Numbered from the stretch's first letter, positions 36,162-47,181 are shown. The stretch: 64,000 bases of DNA from Streptomyces ochraceiscleroticus (GCF_000720485.1 NZ_JOAX01000034.1:1-64000), one strand, 5' to 3'. Notes: generated by a model from the letters alone, not told the origin. Translations and numbers: made by a program.

Positions 36162-37364
36162 TCAGTCCTCCAGAGCGGCGAGGCCGGGGAGCGTCTTGCC
36201 TTCGAGGTATTCGAGGCTGGCGCCACCACCGGTCGAGATGTGGCCGAAAGCATTCTCGTCGAAACCGAGCAGGCGTACGGCAGCGGCCGAGTCCCCGCCG
36301 CCGACGACGGTGAAGGCTTCCGAGTCGAGCAGCCCCTGCGCGACGGCCTTGGTGCCGTTCGCGTAGTCCGGGTGCTCGAAGACACCCATCGGGCCGTTCC
36401 AGAAGATGGTGGCCGCGTCCTTGAGCTTGGCGGCGTACAGCTCCCGGGTCTTCGGGCCGATGTCCAGGCCCTCCTGATCGGCCGGGATGGCGTCCGCAGC
36501 GACCGTACCGGGGTTCGCCGGGGCCTTGGTCTTCAGGTCCGGGAAGTCGGTCGAGACCATGACGTCGACGGGCAGGACGAACTCCACGCCCTTCTGCTCG
36601 GCGCGCGCCAGGTACTCCAGGACGGCCGGGACCTGGTCCTCCTGCAGCAGCGACTTGCCGACCTCGTGGCCCTTGGCCTTGAGGAAGGTGTACGCCATGC
36701 CGCCGCCGATCAGGATGCGGTCGGCCTTCTCCAGGAGGTGGTCGATGACGCCGAGCTTGTCGGAGACCTTGGCGCCGCCGAGCACGACCGCGTACGGGCG
36801 CTTGACGTCCTCGGTGAGCTTCTTCAGGACCGTGACCTCGGCGGCGATCAGGTCGCCGGCGGCGTGCGGCAGCCGGGCCGGCAGGTCGTACACCGAGGCG
36901 TGCTTGCGGTGCACGGCGCCGAAGCCGTCGCCGACGTACAGGTCGGCGAGGGCAGCCAGCTGGTCCGCGAACGCGCCGCGCTCGGCGTCGTCCTTGCTGG
37001 TCTCGCCCGCGTTGAAGCGGAGGTTCTCCAGGACGGCCACCTGGCCGTCGGCGAGGCCCGCCACGGTCGCCTGAGCGGACTCGCCGACCGTGTCGGTGGC
37101 GAAGGCGACGTCCTGGCCGAGCAGTTCACCCAGTCGCTCCGCCGCGGGGGCGAGCGAGAAGGCCGGGTCCGGGGCGCCCTTGGGGCGGCCCAGGTGCGAG
37201 GCGACGACCACGCGGGCGCCCGCGGCGGCGAGCTTGGCGATGGTCGGCTGCACGGCGCGGATGCGGCCGTCGTCGGTGATGGTGGTGCCGTCCAGCGGCA
37301 CATTCAGGTCGGCGCGGACAAAGACCCGCTTCCCCGCTACCTGAAGGTCGTCGATCGTCTTCAT
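36162..37364 (-). CDS. pgk: Phosphoglycerate kinase
   Basis: A 400-residue glycolytic kinase. It has the family start KRVFVRADLNVPLDG (about 13-27), the substrate site SHLGRPKGAPDPAFSLAP, VLGGAKVSDKLGVI, and the C-terminal nucleotide part NGPMGVFEHPDYANGT with VVGGGDSAAAV. ATG at 37364. Between gap and pgk lies a 113-bp spacer with a long hairpin, so pgk may be partly separately expressed. Confidence 0.96.
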   Translation of the reverse strand: MKTIDDLQVAGKRVFVRADLNVPLDGTTITDDGRIRAVQPTIAKLAAAGARVVVASHLGRPKGAPDPAFSLAPAAERLGELLGQDVAFATDTVGESAQATVAGLADGQVAVLENLRFNAGETSKDDAERGAFADQLAALADLYVGDGFGAVHRKHASVYDLPARLPHAAGDLIAAEVTVLKKLTEDVKRPYAVVLGGAKVSDKLGVIDHLLEKADRILIGGGMAYTFLKAKGHEVGKSLLQEDQVPAVLEYLARAEQKGVEFVLPVDVMVSTDFPDLKTKAPANPGTVAADAIPADQEGLDIGPKTRELYAAKLKDAATIFWNGPMGVFEHPDYANGTKAVAQGLLDSEAFTVVGGGDSAAAVRLLGFDENAFGHISTGGGASLEYLEGKTLPGLAALED

Positions 37365-37392
37365 GGTGACTCCGTTCGAACGTCAGTCATGG

Positions 37393-37436
37393 GACGGGGC
37401 CCGTACGACGCGTCGTCGCGTCCTACGAGCCCCGTC
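37393..37436 (-). terminator. Imperfect 20-bp hairpin between gap and pgk
   Basis: Arms 37393-37412 and 37417-37436 pair at 18 of 20 positions around the loop TCGT. It starts 42 bp after the gap stop and ends 29 bp before pgk. It may be a partial terminator or a processing site giving more gap than pgk message. Confidence 0.6.
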
Positions 37437-37477
37437 CTCACATCTCGGTGCCTAGTGCTGCGTCAGGCAGAGATTAT

Positions 37478-38557
<1,080 letters not shown>

Positions 38558-38670
38558 CTACCCCCTGTACGAGACGTACGTGACATTGACATGGGGCTCT
38601 CCTTCTGCTCAAGTGAGCGCCCTTGAGCCCCTCTGACGCCCTTGCGTACCCGGCCCCGCGTCAGTACGCA

Positions 38671-38707
38671 CGCGCCCCCGGCACCCAGTGCGGGTGCCGG
38701 GGGCGCG
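38671..38707 (-). terminator. Terminator downstream of whiA
   Basis: Perfect 16-bp arms (38671-38686 and 38692-38707) with a five-base loop, flanked by a further CAGTA/TACTG pair. It starts 23 bp after the whiA stop, ending the uvrC-rapZ-yvcK-whiA operon. Confidence 0.82.
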
Positions 38708-38729
38708 TACTGACAAGTAGCGATCCGGT

Positions 38730-39719
38730 TCAGCCGACCATGCCCTCGGCGAGGTCGTCGGCGAGATTGGATTCCGTACCCGGAATGCCGAGGTCCTGTG
38801 CGCGCTTGTCGGCCATCGCGAGCAGCCGGCGGATGCGGCCGGCGACCGCGTCCTTGGTGAGCGGCGGGTCGGCGAGCGCGCCGAGCTCCTCCAGGGACGC
38901 CTGCTTGTGCTCCATGCGCAGCCGGCCGGCCGCCGCGAGGTGCTCCGGCACCTCCTCGCCGAGGATCTCCAGCGCGCGCTGCACGCGGGCGCCCGCGGCG
39001 ACCGCGGCCCGCGCCGAGCGGCGGAGGTTGGCGTCGTCGAAGTTCGCGAGGCGGTTGGCCGTGGCCCGCACCTCGCGGCGCATTCTGCGCTCCTCCCAGG
39101 CGAGCACCGACTCATGGGCGCCCAGCCGCGTCAACAGCGCGCCGATCGCGTCACCGTCACGGACCACCACCCGGTCCACGCCGCGCACCTCGCGGGCCTT
39201 GGCCCCGATGCCGAGCCGGCGGGCCGCGCCGACCAGCGCGAGCGCCGCCTCCGGGCCCGGGCAGGTCACCTCCAGGGAGGAGGAGCGGCCGGGCTCGGTG
39301 AGCGAGCCGTGCGCCAGGAATGCGCCGCGCCAGGCGGCCTCCGCGTCACAGGTGGCCCCCGAGACCACCTGCGGGGGCAGGCCCCGGATGGGGCGGCCGC
39401 GGCCGTCGACGAGGCCGGTCTGGCGCGCGAGCTGGTCGCCGCCGGCCACCACCCGGACGACGTAGCGGCTGCCGCGGCGGAGTCCGCCCGGCGCCATCAC
39501 CACCAGGTCCGAGGAGTGCCCGAAGATCTCCAGAATGTCCTTGCGGAGCCGCCGGGCCGCGATGCCCGTGTCCAGCTCCGCCTCGATCACGATGCGCCCG
39601 CTGACCAGGTGCAGCCCGCCGGCGAACCGCAGGATCGACGAGACCTCCGACTTCCGGCAGCAGGTCCGGGTGACGGGGAGCCGGGAGATTTCATCCTTCA
39701 CCGCTGCCGTCATCGCCAT
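38730..39719 (-). CDS. whiA: Sporulation regulator WhiA
   Basis: A 329-residue WhiA, which with WhiB controls the switch to sporulation septation. The N-terminal two-thirds are the LAGLIDADG homing-endonuclease-like domain ([39 protein letters not shown]) without a nuclease motif, and the C-terminal part is the helix-turn-helix [30 protein letters not shown]. The ATG at 39719 overlaps the yvcK stop by 10 bases. It is in the standard four-gene setting. Confidence 0.96.
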   Translation of the reverse strand: MAMTAAVKDEISRLPVTRTCCRKSEVSSILRFAGGLHLVSGRIVIEAELDTGIAARRLRKDILEIFGHSSDLVVMAPGGLRRGSRYVVRVVAGGDQLARQTGLVDGRGRPIRGLPPQVVSGATCDAEAAWRGAFLAHGSLTEPGRSSSLEVTCPGPEAALALVGAARRLGIGAKAREVRGVDRVVVRDGDAIGALLTRLGAHESVLAWEERRMRREVRATANRLANFDDANLRRSARAAVAAGARVQRALEILGEEVPEHLAAAGRLRMEHKQASLEELGALADPPLTKDAVAGRIRRLLAMADKRAQDLGIPGTESNLADDLAEGMVG

Positions 39720-40768
39720 GGGCCGATCCTTCCATGCATCCGAAAAATACGGTCGTACGCGGCGGCCAGCAGCTCCGGGTCGTGCCGAGCGGAACCGCCC
39801 CCAGGTTTCCCCTGGTGAGCGCTGCTTTGCGCGGCCACGGCCGCCAGCTCGACCGCACTGCCGAACAGCTCCTTGGCCGCTCCGGTCAGAGACTCCCGGT
39901 CGGGCACGGCGTCCTGATCGGCCAGCACCACGTCGAAGGCGAGTTTAGGGGCGTGTCGGGCCAAAACCTCCAAATGACGCTGCGGGGAAAACCCGTCCGT
40001 CTCCCCCGGCTGGGGTGCGAGGTTCAACGAGAGAACCTTACGGGCCTTGGTCTCCTCCAGCGCCTCGCGGAGCTGCGGCACCAGAAGATGCGGGATCACG
40101 GAGGAGAACCAGGACCCGGGGCCGAGCACCACCCAGTCGGCGTCCCGGACCGCCTCGACGGCCTCGGGGACGGCGGGCGGCTCCTCCGGGACGATGTGCA
40201 CGGACTGCACCTCGCCGCGGGTGAGCGCGACCGTGGCCTGGCCGCGGACGGTGGAGATCTCGTCCGGGCGGCCCTTGTGGTGCCCCTTGACCAGGGCCTG
40301 CAGCTCCAGCGGCACGGCGGACATCGGGAGCACCCGGCCCTGCGCGCCCAGCAGCTTGCCGACCAGGTCCAGCGCCTGGACGTGGTCGCCGAGCTGTTCC
40401 CACAGGGCGACGATCAGGAGATTTCCCACAGCGTGGTCGTGCAGCTCGCCGCCGCTGATGAAGCGGTGCTGGATGACCCGGGCCCAGGTCTGGCCCCAGT
40501 CGTCGTCGCCGCACAGCGCCGCGAGGGCCTTGCGCAGATCGCCCGGCGGCAGCACACCCAGCTCGTCGCGGAGCCGGCCGCTGGAGCCGCCGTCGTCGGC
40601 GACGGTGACCACGGCGGTCAGATCGCGCGTGATGCGGCGCAGCGCGGCGAGCGAGGCGGACAGCCCCATGCCGCCGCCGAGGGCGACGACCTTCGGGGTG
40701 GCGCCCTTCTGCGTGCTGCCCCGTACGAGCCGGCGTACGCGGCGCATCCGGGGCGTGCGGCTGGTCAC
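39710..40768 (-). CDS. yvcK: YvcK/CofD-like (gluconeogenesis factor) protein
   Basis: A 352-residue YvcK family protein that binds UDP-sugars and is needed for normal cell-wall growth on gluconeogenic carbon in other bacteria. Marks are [67 protein letters not shown] and [17 protein letters not shown]. It starts at GTG 40768, overlapping the rapZ stop by four bases (GTGA). Confidence 0.93.
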   Translation of the reverse strand: MTSRTPRMRRVRRLVRGSTQKGATPKVVALGGGMGLSASLAALRRITRDLTAVVTVADDGGSSGRLRDELGVLPPGDLRKALAALCGDDDWGQTWARVIQHRFISGGELHDHAVGNLLIVALWEQLGDHVQALDLVGKLLGAQGRVLPMSAVPLELQALVKGHHKGRPDEISTVRGQATVALTRGEVQSVHIVPEEPPAVPEAVEAVRDADWVVLGPGSWFSSVIPHLLVPQLREALEETKARKVLSLNLAPQPGETDGFSPQRHLEVLARHAPKLAFDVVLADQDAVPDRESLTGAAKELFGSAVELAAVAAQSSAHQGKPGGGSARHDPELLAAAYDRIFRMHGRIGPWR

Positions 40769-41715
40769 TCGCGCCCCATGTCCCGGTGGACGACGACCGT
40801 CTCGACTCCTTCGGAGACCAGCCGGCGGGCGAGCTTCTCCGACATGGCGACGCTGCGGTGCTTGCCGCCCGTACAGCCGACCGCGATCGTGACGTACCGC
40901 TTGCCCTCGCGGCGGTAGCCCTCCGCGACGATGCGCAGCAGCTCGGCGTAGCCGTCCAGGAACTCCTTGGCGCCGGGCTGGCTGAAGACGTAGTTCGACA
41001 CCTCTTCGTTGAGGCCCGTGTACGGCCGCAGCTCCGGCACCCAGTGCGGGTTCGGGATGAAGCGGCAGTCCACGACGAGGTCGGCGTCGACCGGCAGGCC
41101 GTACTTGAAGCCGAAGGACATCACCGTCGCGCGCAGCTCGGGGACCTCCTCGCCGGCGAACTGGGCGTCCATCTTGGCGCGCAGCTCGTGGACGTTCAGG
41201 CTGGAGGTGTCGATCACCAGGTCGGCGTCGCCGCGCAGCTCGCGCAGCAGGTCGCGCTCGGCGTCGATGCCGTCGACGATGCGGCCGTCGCCCTGCAGCG
41301 GATGCGGGCGGCGGACCGACTCGAAGCGCCGGACCAGCGCCTCGTCGGAGGACTCCAGGAAGACGATGCGGCGCTTGACCTGGGCGGCGTCCAGCGCGGC
41401 CAGGGACTCCTTGAGGTTGTCGAAGAAGCGGCGGCCGCGGACGTCGACGACCACCGCGATGCGGGCGACGTTGCCCTGGGAGCGGGCGCCGAGGTCGACC
41501 ATCGGGGGGATGAGCTCGGGCGGGATGTTGTCGACCACGAACCAGCCCAGGTCCTCCAGGCACTTCGCGGCCGTGCTCCGCCCCGCGCCCGACATCCCGG
41601 AGATGATCACGAGCTCGGGGATCGCGGGACTCCGGTCCTGGTCGTCACGGGTCGGCGCCGCACTCGCCTGCGCGCCTTCTCTGCCGGTCTGCTGCTCGGG
41701 GCTGCTGTCGCTCAT
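40765..41715 (-). CDS. rapZ: RapZ-family nucleotide-binding protein
   Basis: A 316-residue RapZ/YvcJ protein. Walker A is [26 protein letters not shown] (about 37-62), Walker B-like VDVRGR, and the C-terminal domain has [23 protein letters not shown] and [19 protein letters not shown]. In E. coli RapZ links cell-wall sugar levels to GlmZ RNA decay; the role in Streptomyces is not settled. The ATG overlaps the uvrC stop by four bases. Confidence 0.93.
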   Translation of the reverse strand: MSDSSPEQQTGREGAQASAAPTRDDQDRSPAIPELVIISGMSGAGRSTAAKCLEDLGWFVVDNIPPELIPPMVDLGARSQGNVARIAVVVDVRGRRFFDNLKESLAALDAAQVKRRIVFLESSDEALVRRFESVRRPHPLQGDGRIVDGIDAERDLLRELRGDADLVIDTSSLNVHELRAKMDAQFAGEEVPELRATVMSFGFKYGLPVDADLVVDCRFIPNPHWVPELRPYTGLNEEVSNYVFSQPGAKEFLDGYAELLRIVAEGYRREGKRYVTIAVGCTGGKHRSVAMSEKLARRLVSEGVETVVVHRDMGRE

Positions 41716-43781
41716 CGTTCCTGTCCCTGTTCTGAAGGCAACGCGGCCTGCGGTGCCTCCTCATCTTCAATGATCTCTCCGGTGGCGGTGTTGACCGCCG
41801 GGGCGGCCGGAGCGGCCTGGGCCAGGGTCGCCGCGACGGTCTCGGCGGTCTTGCGGCCGACGCCGGGCACCTCGCAGATCTCCTCGATCGTGGCCCCCTT
41901 GAGTTTCTTCAGGGAACCGAAATGCTTCAGGAGGGCCTGGCGGCGACTCTCGCCGAGGCCCGGCACGGTGTCCAGAGGGCTCGCGGTGAGCCGCTTGCCG
42001 CGCTTGTTGCGCTGGTAGGCAATGGCGAAGCGGTGCGCCTCGTCACGGACGCGCTGCAGGATGTACAGGCCCTCGCTCGTCCGGGGCAGCACGACCGGGT
42101 CCTCCTCGCCGGGCACCCAGACCTCCTCCAGGCGCTTGGCCAGCCCGCAGACCGCGACATCGTCGATGCCCAGCTCCTCCAGGGCCCGCTGGGCCGCGGC
42201 GACCTGCGGCCGGCCGCCGTCGACGACGACGAGCTGCGGCGGGTACGCGAAGCGCTTGGGGCGGCCCTCCTCGTCCTTCGGGCCCGGCGCGGCCCCGGAG
42301 GGGTCCGCTGGCCCCGGCACGGCCCCGGAGACCAGGTCGGCGGCGTCCGGCCCGGTCTTCTCCTCCCACTCGCCGGTCTTCTGCTTCTCCTGGAGATACC
42401 GCTTGAAGCGGCGGGAGATCACCTCGTGCATGGACCGGACGTCGTCCTGGCCCTCGAAGGACCTGATCTGGAAGCGTCTGTACTCGCTCTTCCTCGCCAG
42501 CCCGTCCTCGAAGACCACCATCGACGCCACCACGTCCTCGCCCTGGAGGTGGGAGATGTCGAAGCACTCGATGCGCAGCGGCACGGAGTCCAGCTCCAGC
42601 GCCTCGGCGATCTCCTCCAGCGCCCGGGAGCGGGTGGTCAGGTCCGAGGCGCGCTTGGTCTTGTGCAGCGCCAGCGCCTGCTGGGCATTGCGCTGGACCG
42701 TCGCCATCAGGTCCTTCTTGTCGCCGCGCTGCGGGATGCGCAGCGAGACGTTCGACCCACGGCGCTCGGTCAGCCACTGCTGGACCGGCTCGACGGGGTC
42801 CGGCAGCGCCGGTACCAGGACTTCCTTGGGGACGGCGTCGCCGCGCTCCTCGCCGTACAGCTGCTGCAGGGCGTGCTCCACGAGGGCCGCGGTGTCGACG
42901 TTCTCGACCTTGTCGGTGACCCAGCCGCGCTGGCCGCGGATCCGGCCCCCGCGGACGTGGAAGATCTGGACGGCGGCCTCCAGCTCGTCCTCGGCGAGCG
43001 CGATGAGGTCGGCGTCGGTGGCGTCGGCGAGCACCACGGCGCTCTTCTCCATGGCCCGCTTCAGCGCCTCTATGTCGTCCCGCAGCCGGGCGGCGCGCTC
43101 GTACTCCATCTCCTCGGCGGCCTCCGCCATCAGCCGCTCCAGGCGGCGGATGTACGCGCCCGTGCGGCCGGCCATGAAGTCGCAGAACTCCTCGGCCAGT
43201 TCGCGGTGCTCCTCGGCCGAGACCCGCTCGACGCAGGGGGCCGAGCACTTGCCGATGTACCCGAGGAGGCAGGGGCGGCCGATCTGGGCCGACCGCTTGA
43301 AGACGCCCGCGGAGCACGTCCGTACGGGGAAGACCCGCAGCATCAGGTCGACGGTCTCGCGGATCGCCCACGCGTGGCCGTACGGACCGAAGTACCGCAC
43401 GCCCTTCTTCTTGGCGCCGCGCATGACCTGGACCCGCGGGAACTCCTCGTTGAGCGTGACGGCGAGGTACGGATAGCTCTTGTCGTCCCGGTACTTGACG
43501 TTGAACCGCGGGTCGAACTCCTTGATCCAGGTGTACTCGAGCTGGAGCGCCTCGACCTCGGTGGAGACGACGGTCCACTCCACGGACGCGGCGGTGGTGA
43601 CCATCGTGCGCGTGCGCGGGTGGAGATTCGCCAGGTCCTGGAAGTAGTTCGACAGGCGCTGACGCAGGCTCTTGGCCTTGCCTACGTAGATCACCCGCCG
43701 GTGCTCGTCGCGGAACTTATAGACCCCCGGCGAGTCGGGGATCTGTCCCGGCTTGGGTCGATAGCTGCTGGGGTCTGCCAT
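41712..43781 (-). CDS. uvrC: Excinuclease ABC subunit C
   Basis: A 689-residue nucleotide excision repair endonuclease. GIY-YIG domain at residues about 10-95 ([28 protein letters not shown]), the cysteine cluster [14 protein letters not shown], the UVR motif [19 protein letters not shown] that binds UvrB, the RNase H-like nuclease half, and the C-terminal helix-hairpin-helix pair ([29 protein letters not shown]). ATG at 43781 is chosen; the frame to 43811 adds ten residues without support. First gene of the whiA operon. Confidence 0.96.
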   Translation of the reverse strand: MADPSSYRPKPGQIPDSPGVYKFRDEHRRVIYVGKAKSLRQRLSNYFQDLANLHPRTRTMVTTAASVEWTVVSTEVEALQLEYTWIKEFDPRFNVKYRDDKSYPYLAVTLNEEFPRVQVMRGAKKKGVRYFGPYGHAWAIRETVDLMLRVFPVRTCSAGVFKRSAQIGRPCLLGYIGKCSAPCVERVSAEEHRELAEEFCDFMAGRTGAYIRRLERLMAEAAEEMEYERAARLRDDIEALKRAMEKSAVVLADATDADLIALAEDELEAAVQIFHVRGGRIRGQRGWVTDKVENVDTAALVEHALQQLYGEERGDAVPKEVLVPALPDPVEPVQQWLTERRGSNVSLRIPQRGDKKDLMATVQRNAQQALALHKTKRASDLTTRSRALEEIAEALELDSVPLRIECFDISHLQGEDVVASMVVFEDGLARKSEYRRFQIRSFEGQDDVRSMHEVISRRFKRYLQEKQKTGEWEEKTGPDAADLVSGAVPGPADPSGAAPGPKDEEGRPKRFAYPPQLVVVDGGRPQVAAAQRALEELGIDDVAVCGLAKRLEEVWVPGEEDPVVLPRTSEGLYILQRVRDEAHRFAIAYQRNKRGKRLTASPLDTVPGLGESRRQALLKHFGSLKKLKGATIEEICEVPGVGRKTAETVAATLAQAAPAAPAVNTATGEIIEDEEAPQAALPSEQGQER

Positions 43782-43861
43782 GTCCGCCACCCTACTGGTG
43801 ACCACTGACAACCCGGCGCCGGTCCGCGCTGCCGGCCCGCAAGCGTTGGCCCGAGCTCTCG

Positions 43862-43938
43862 CCCCCCGCCCCCACCCCCGCTCTCCCCCCTAAAGGGGGA
43901 GGAGAGCAGGGGGCGGGGGAGGGTAAGGGGGTGGGGGG
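43862..43938 (-). terminator. C/G-run hairpin with G-quadruplex motif
   Basis: On the + strand a C-rich tract (43862-43890) and a G-rich tract (43895-43938) flank TAAA. Five G-runs (43909-913, 915-919, 921-923, 927-931, 933-938) with loops of one to three bases match the G-quadruplex rule. On the minus strand it lies after the protease-partner operon and before uvrC, so it probably ends that operon. Confidence 0.6.
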
Positions 43939-43940
43939 AG

Positions 43941-44032
43941 GCAGCCTCGCCTCGCGGGCGGGGGAAGCAGCCCCGCCTCGCGGGTGGGAGAGGCGGCCTC
44001 GCCTCGCGGGTGGGGAATGCAGCCTCGCCTCA
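43941..44032. repeat. 26-bp tandem repeat, about 3.5 copies
   Basis: Copies at 43941-43966, 43967-43992 and 43993-44018 differ at a few bases, followed by 14 bases of a fourth. The last partial copy contains the stop codon of the membrane-anchored partner gene. Unit length is not a multiple of three, so it is non-coding. Confidence 0.8.
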
Positions 44033-44869
44033 GCGCCGCCGCAGCTTGCGCCCCATGACCGTGCCGCCGAGTGCCAGCGCGGCGAGGGTGCCGAGCGCAG
44101 TCAGCACGGCGACCAGCGGGCCGCTGTCGTCCGCGGCCGCGGCGGCCGCGACCGGCTCCGACGCGTCCTTGCGTACGGCGGGCCCGGACGCCGCACGCTC
44201 CCCGTAACCGCCCGCCTCCCCGCGCCGGTCGTACGCCGAGCCCGGCAGCTTGTCCCCGTACGCCGCGTGCACCCGCTTCTGGTACGCGGCGACCGTGGTC
44301 CCGGACGCGCCGACCGCCCGCTTCGCGTCCGCGTCCAGCGGCAGCACGCGGTCCCCGCGCTGGACGTACCAGGCGTCGATCTGCGGCTCGCGGAAGAGCG
44401 CCCCGCCCTCCGCCTTCGCCCGCGCCGCGTACGCCGTCTCGTCGGCGCCGGTGGCGATGTTCACCACCCGCCAGGTGTCCGCGCCCGCCGTCCGTACGGT
44501 CCACACCGACGCCTCCTGGCCGTCGGCCGAGACCGCCCTGCTGGCCAGGAAGTCGAGCTTCGCGACCGGTGTGCCTGAGCGGCCGCGTACGAAGTCCGGC
44601 GCGAGCACGTAGACGGGCACGGTCGCGCCTTCAATGCGCGGCGCCGCGGCCTTGACGCTCACCTTGCCGTCGCGGGCGAAGAAGCGGGCGAGGGTCTTCA
44701 GGGTGCCGGGGGCGCTCGCCGCGTCGTGCGCCGCGGCCACGCTCGCCGCGGCCGGCGCCTTGGGCGGTGCGGGGGTGTCGGCGGCCAGCGCCGCCTGCGG
44801 GGCGAGCCCGGCGAGAGCGGTGGCCAGCGCCGCGGTGACGGTGGCGCGCGTGTGGTTCCGGTACGTCAT
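44030..44869 (-). CDS. Membrane-anchored secreted protein beside the papain-like protease
   Basis: A 279-residue protein of unknown function. It has an N-terminal signal peptide (basic start, Ala/Leu core, cleavage near AALA-AD at about residue 29), a Pro/Ala linker, a folded middle (LARFFARDGKVSVKAAAPRIEGATVPVYVLAPDFVRG, VAKLDFLASRAVSADGQEASVWTVR) and a C-terminal membrane segment (LVAVLTALGTLAALALGGTV) ending in MGRKLRRR. It is thus fixed outside the membrane. The start is four bases after the protease stop. It may be a substrate, anchor or inhibitor of the protease. No family was recognised. Confidence 0.75.
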   Translation of the reverse strand: MTYRNHTRATVTAALATALAGLAPQAALAADTPAPPKAPAAASVAAAHDAASAPGTLKTLARFFARDGKVSVKAAAPRIEGATVPVYVLAPDFVRGRSGTPVAKLDFLASRAVSADGQEASVWTVRTAGADTWRVVNIATGADETAYAARAKAEGGALFREPQIDAWYVQRGDRVLPLDADAKRAVGASGTTVAAYQKRVHAAYGDKLPGSAYDRRGEAGGYGERAASGPAVRKDASEPVAAAAAADDSGPLVAVLTALGTLAALALGGTVMGRKLRRR

Positions 44870-44873
44870 CGCC

Positions 44874-45491
44874 TCAGGCTCCGATCCGGTAGAGGGAGTG
44901 CGTCCAGGAGAACTCGCTGCCGTTGACGTAGTAGCGGTAATCGCCCCAGTTGTAGCGGTTGTTGTCCGGCCAGGGGTCGCCCCAGTACACCCAGTTGTTC
45001 GCGGTGTCGAAGCCGTACAGGACGTGCATGTGGCCGCCCCCGGAGGACCACTGGATGCGGGTCTCCACGGGCCTGTTGGCGTTGATCTCGTTCTGCACGG
45101 TGCTGTAGTTGAGGTAACCGCTGACGTAGCTGCCGGGGCTGATGCCGGCCCAGTCCAGGCCGTTCTGCACATCTCCGAGCGTGGCCTGGCTGTTGGGGCA
45201 GGTGGTGCCCTGCTGGCGCCCGAAGGCGGCGTTGCAGAACTGGTTCTGGCTGTAGCTGCGGCCGAACCAGGTCGCGATCGTGTTTCCGGAGGCCGCCCAG
45301 CACCAGTTGCTGTTCTGCTGGGCCTGCATGGTGATGTTCAGTCTGTTGCTTGCGAGCGCGGTCTCGGGGGCGGCCGTCGCCGTCGCGGCGGGGAAGCCGG
45401 TGAGGACGGCGGCGACGGCCGCGATCAGGGGCCATCTGCGACGCCTGGAGCGGGGACGGGACGTGCGAGTGCGGCGGGACGGGCGGTGCAT
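44874..45491 (-). CDS. Secreted papain-like cysteine protease (C39/C70-like)
   Basis: A 205-residue secreted protein with a papain-like fold. The N-terminus is very basic (RRTRTSRPRSRRRRW) followed by a hydrophobic stretch and cleavage near TATA-AP, an unusually long n-region. The catalytic cysteine is in NSNWCWAASGNTIATWFG (about residue 64), the histidine in GGGHMHVLYGFD (about 155), and the third residue in WVYWGDPWP (about 170). Four other cysteines suggest disulfides. ATG at 45491 follows GGGAGG. It is first of two genes. The target is unknown. Confidence 0.8.
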   Translation of the reverse strand: MHRPSRRTRTSRPRSRRRRWPLIAAVAAVLTGFPAATATAAPETALASNRLNITMQAQQNSNWCWAASGNTIATWFGRSYSQNQFCNAAFGRQQGTTCPNSQATLGDVQNGLDWAGISPGSYVSGYLNYSTVQNEINANRPVETRIQWSSGGGHMHVLYGFDTANNWVYWGDPWPDNNRYNWGDYRYYVNGSEFSWTHSLYRIGA

Positions 45492-45681
45492 GGCGGTCCT
45501 CCCGAGGGGGGTGGGAAGAGGGAGAGGAACGCATCCGGATGATGCTGAGGAGCATCGGGTGTTGTCCGAGGCAGGTCAACACGCTTCAATGCGGGGTGAC
45601 GCAGGGGTGTGGACGGACGGGCCCTGATGTGAACGTCCCCTGCCCGGCGATCTGCGAGGAACGGACAGCGCCGGCGGGACG

Positions 45682-45707
45682 TGTGAACTCCGGTTGTGAA
45701 CGTTCAC
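45682..45707. promoter_or_regulatory. TGTGAAC repeats and GTGAACGTTCAC palindrome
   Basis: TGTGAAC occurs at 45682-45688 and 45695-45701 (13 bp apart), and a further copy at 45628-45634. The third-listed region forms the perfect 12-bp palindrome GTGAACGTTCAC (45696-45707), 22 bp before the XRE gene. It is a likely operator of that regulator or of the divergent protease gene. Confidence 0.5.
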
Positions 45708-45729
45708 GCCGCGCACCGGAGGGTTGGCA

Positions 45730-46668
45730 ATGGCACAGGACACCGCCGCATCGGCCGGGCTGGCGCAGATGCTGCGCACCGGCCCGTTCCACCTGGCGCT
45801 GCGCGCCGCGCTGGCCGAACGCGGCCTCGCCCTGCACCGCGTGCAGTACAAGCTCGCGCAGCGCGGCATCAAGGTCGGCGTCACCAGCCTCAGTTACTGG
45901 CAGCAGGGCGCCCGCCGCCCGCAGCGCCCCGAGTCGCTGCGCGCGGTGACGGCGCTGGAAGAGGTACTGGAGCTGCCGGCCGGCGCGCTCACCAGGCTGC
46001 TGGAGTCGCAGACCCCGGTGTACCCGGACGTCGAGCGCCCCACGGGCCGGTCGTACCGCACCCTGACCGAGGACTCCGACGTCGTACGGAAGCTCCTCGC
46101 CGACCTGGGCGCCCCCACGGACGGCGGGCTGCACACCGTGGGGCAGTCCGAGCGGGTCCTCATAGGAGCCCGCCGCGAGCTGCTGGACCGCGAGTCGCAG
46201 CAGGTGGTGCGCGCACACCGGGACGGCGTCGACCGCTACATCGCCATCCACTGCGGCGACGAGGGCGCCGACCCGGCGCGGATGACGGTCAGGGCGACGG
46301 AGAACTGCCGGCTGGGCCGGGTGCGGCACGTCCCCGAAGCGCCGCTCGTGGTCGCCGAACTGCTCTTCGACACCCGGCTGCGGGCCGGCGACACGTACGT
46401 CTTCTCCTACGGGTTCCGCGACGGCACCGCGGGCGAGTCCACCGAGTACTTCCGCGGCTTCCCCTTCCCCGGCGGGCAGTACGTCCTGCAGGTGCGCTTC
46501 GACGAGGCGGCGCTCCCGGTGCGCTGCGGCCGCTTCGCCCAGGCGACGACGGCCTCGCCGCGCACCGCCCGCCAGGAGCTGACACTGAGCGGGCAGCACC
46601 GCGCCGTCCACCTGGTGGACCAGTCGGTACGGCCCGGGCTGCTCGGGATCGAGTGGGACTGGGGGTAA
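45730..46668 (+). CDS. XRE-like helix-turn-helix protein
   Basis: A 312-residue protein whose N-terminal 75 residues look like an XRE-type DNA-binding domain: FHLALRAALAERGLALHRVQYKLAQRGIKVGVTSLSYWQQGARRPQRPESLRAVTALEEVL. The remaining 220 residues are beta-rich and hold VVRAHRDGVDRYIAIHCGDEGAD and FSYGFRDGTAGESTEYFRGFPFPGGQYVLQVRFDE, not a known sensor domain to me. The ATG at 45730 has the ribosome binding site GGAGGG six bases upstream. Divergent from the cysteine protease, so it may regulate it. Confidence 0.75.
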   Translation: MAQDTAASAGLAQMLRTGPFHLALRAALAERGLALHRVQYKLAQRGIKVGVTSLSYWQQGARRPQRPESLRAVTALEEVLELPAGALTRLLESQTPVYPDVERPTGRSYRTLTEDSDVVRKLLADLGAPTDGGLHTVGQSERVLIGARRELLDRESQQVVRAHRDGVDRYIAIHCGDEGADPARMTVRATENCRLGRVRHVPEAPLVVAELLFDTRLRAGDTYVFSYGFRDGTAGESTEYFRGFPFPGGQYVLQVRFDEAALPVRCGRFAQATTASPRTARQELTLSGQHRAVHLVDQSVRPGLLGIEWDWG

Positions 46669-46706
46669 GCCCTTCGGGGTGCGCGGAGCGGCGCCCCCGG
46701 GGCAAG

Positions 46707-47123
46707 TCAGCCCGCGATCAGCTTGCCGCCCTTGACCTTGACCGGGATCTCCTCCAGCGGCGAGGTCGCCGGGCCGTGCACGGGCTTCCCGGTGGCCACG
46801 TCGAACCGGCTGCCGTGCAGCGGGCAGGTCGCCACTTCCTTGTCGAGCTTGTTCAGGACCGCGCCCGCGTGCGTGCACACCGAGCTGAAGCACTTGAACT
46901 CGCCCTTGACGGGCTGCGAGACGACCAGCTTCTCCTCGGGGTAGAGCTTGGCGCCGCCCACCGGTATCGCGTCGGCCGCGCCCAGCTCGGTCTCCTGGGT
47001 GGGCGCCTTCGGGGCCGAGCCCGACGCCGAGCCGCCCGCGGAGCACGCGGCGGCGCCGACGCAGGCGATGCCCGCGAGCGCGGCCCCTCGCAGCACGGTA
47101 CGGCGGTGGAGGGGCTCGCTCAT
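46707..47123 (-). CDS. Rieske [2Fe-2S] protein, Tat-exported lipoprotein-like
   Basis: A 138-residue Rieske protein. The N-terminus has a twin-arginine motif HRRTVLRGAALAGIACVGAAAC and the end GAAAC-SAGG resembles a lipobox, so export by Tat and lipid attachment are likely. Cluster ligands are CTHAG (C-x-H) and CPLHGS (C-x2-H). The start MSEP at 47123 is preferred because GGAG lies eight bases before it; an ATG at 47129 is too close. Its redox partner is unknown. It follows the MFS gene by 58 bp but may be separate. Confidence 0.86.
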   Translation of the reverse strand: MSEPLHRRTVLRGAALAGIACVGAAACSAGGSASGSAPKAPTQETELGAADAIPVGGAKLYPEEKLVVSQPVKGEFKCFSSVCTHAGAVLNKLDKEVATCPLHGSRFDVATGKPVHGPATSPLEEIPVKVKGGKLIAG

Positions 47124-47181
47124 GGTCATGACTCCTGCGGTCCGAGGGGCGGGGTGGCTCCCCCGGACGCGGCACGGGCTC

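Noticed and set aside
43941..44032. CRISPR array
   Set aside because: Copies are directly adjacent 26-bp units with no spacers and no cas genes are near.
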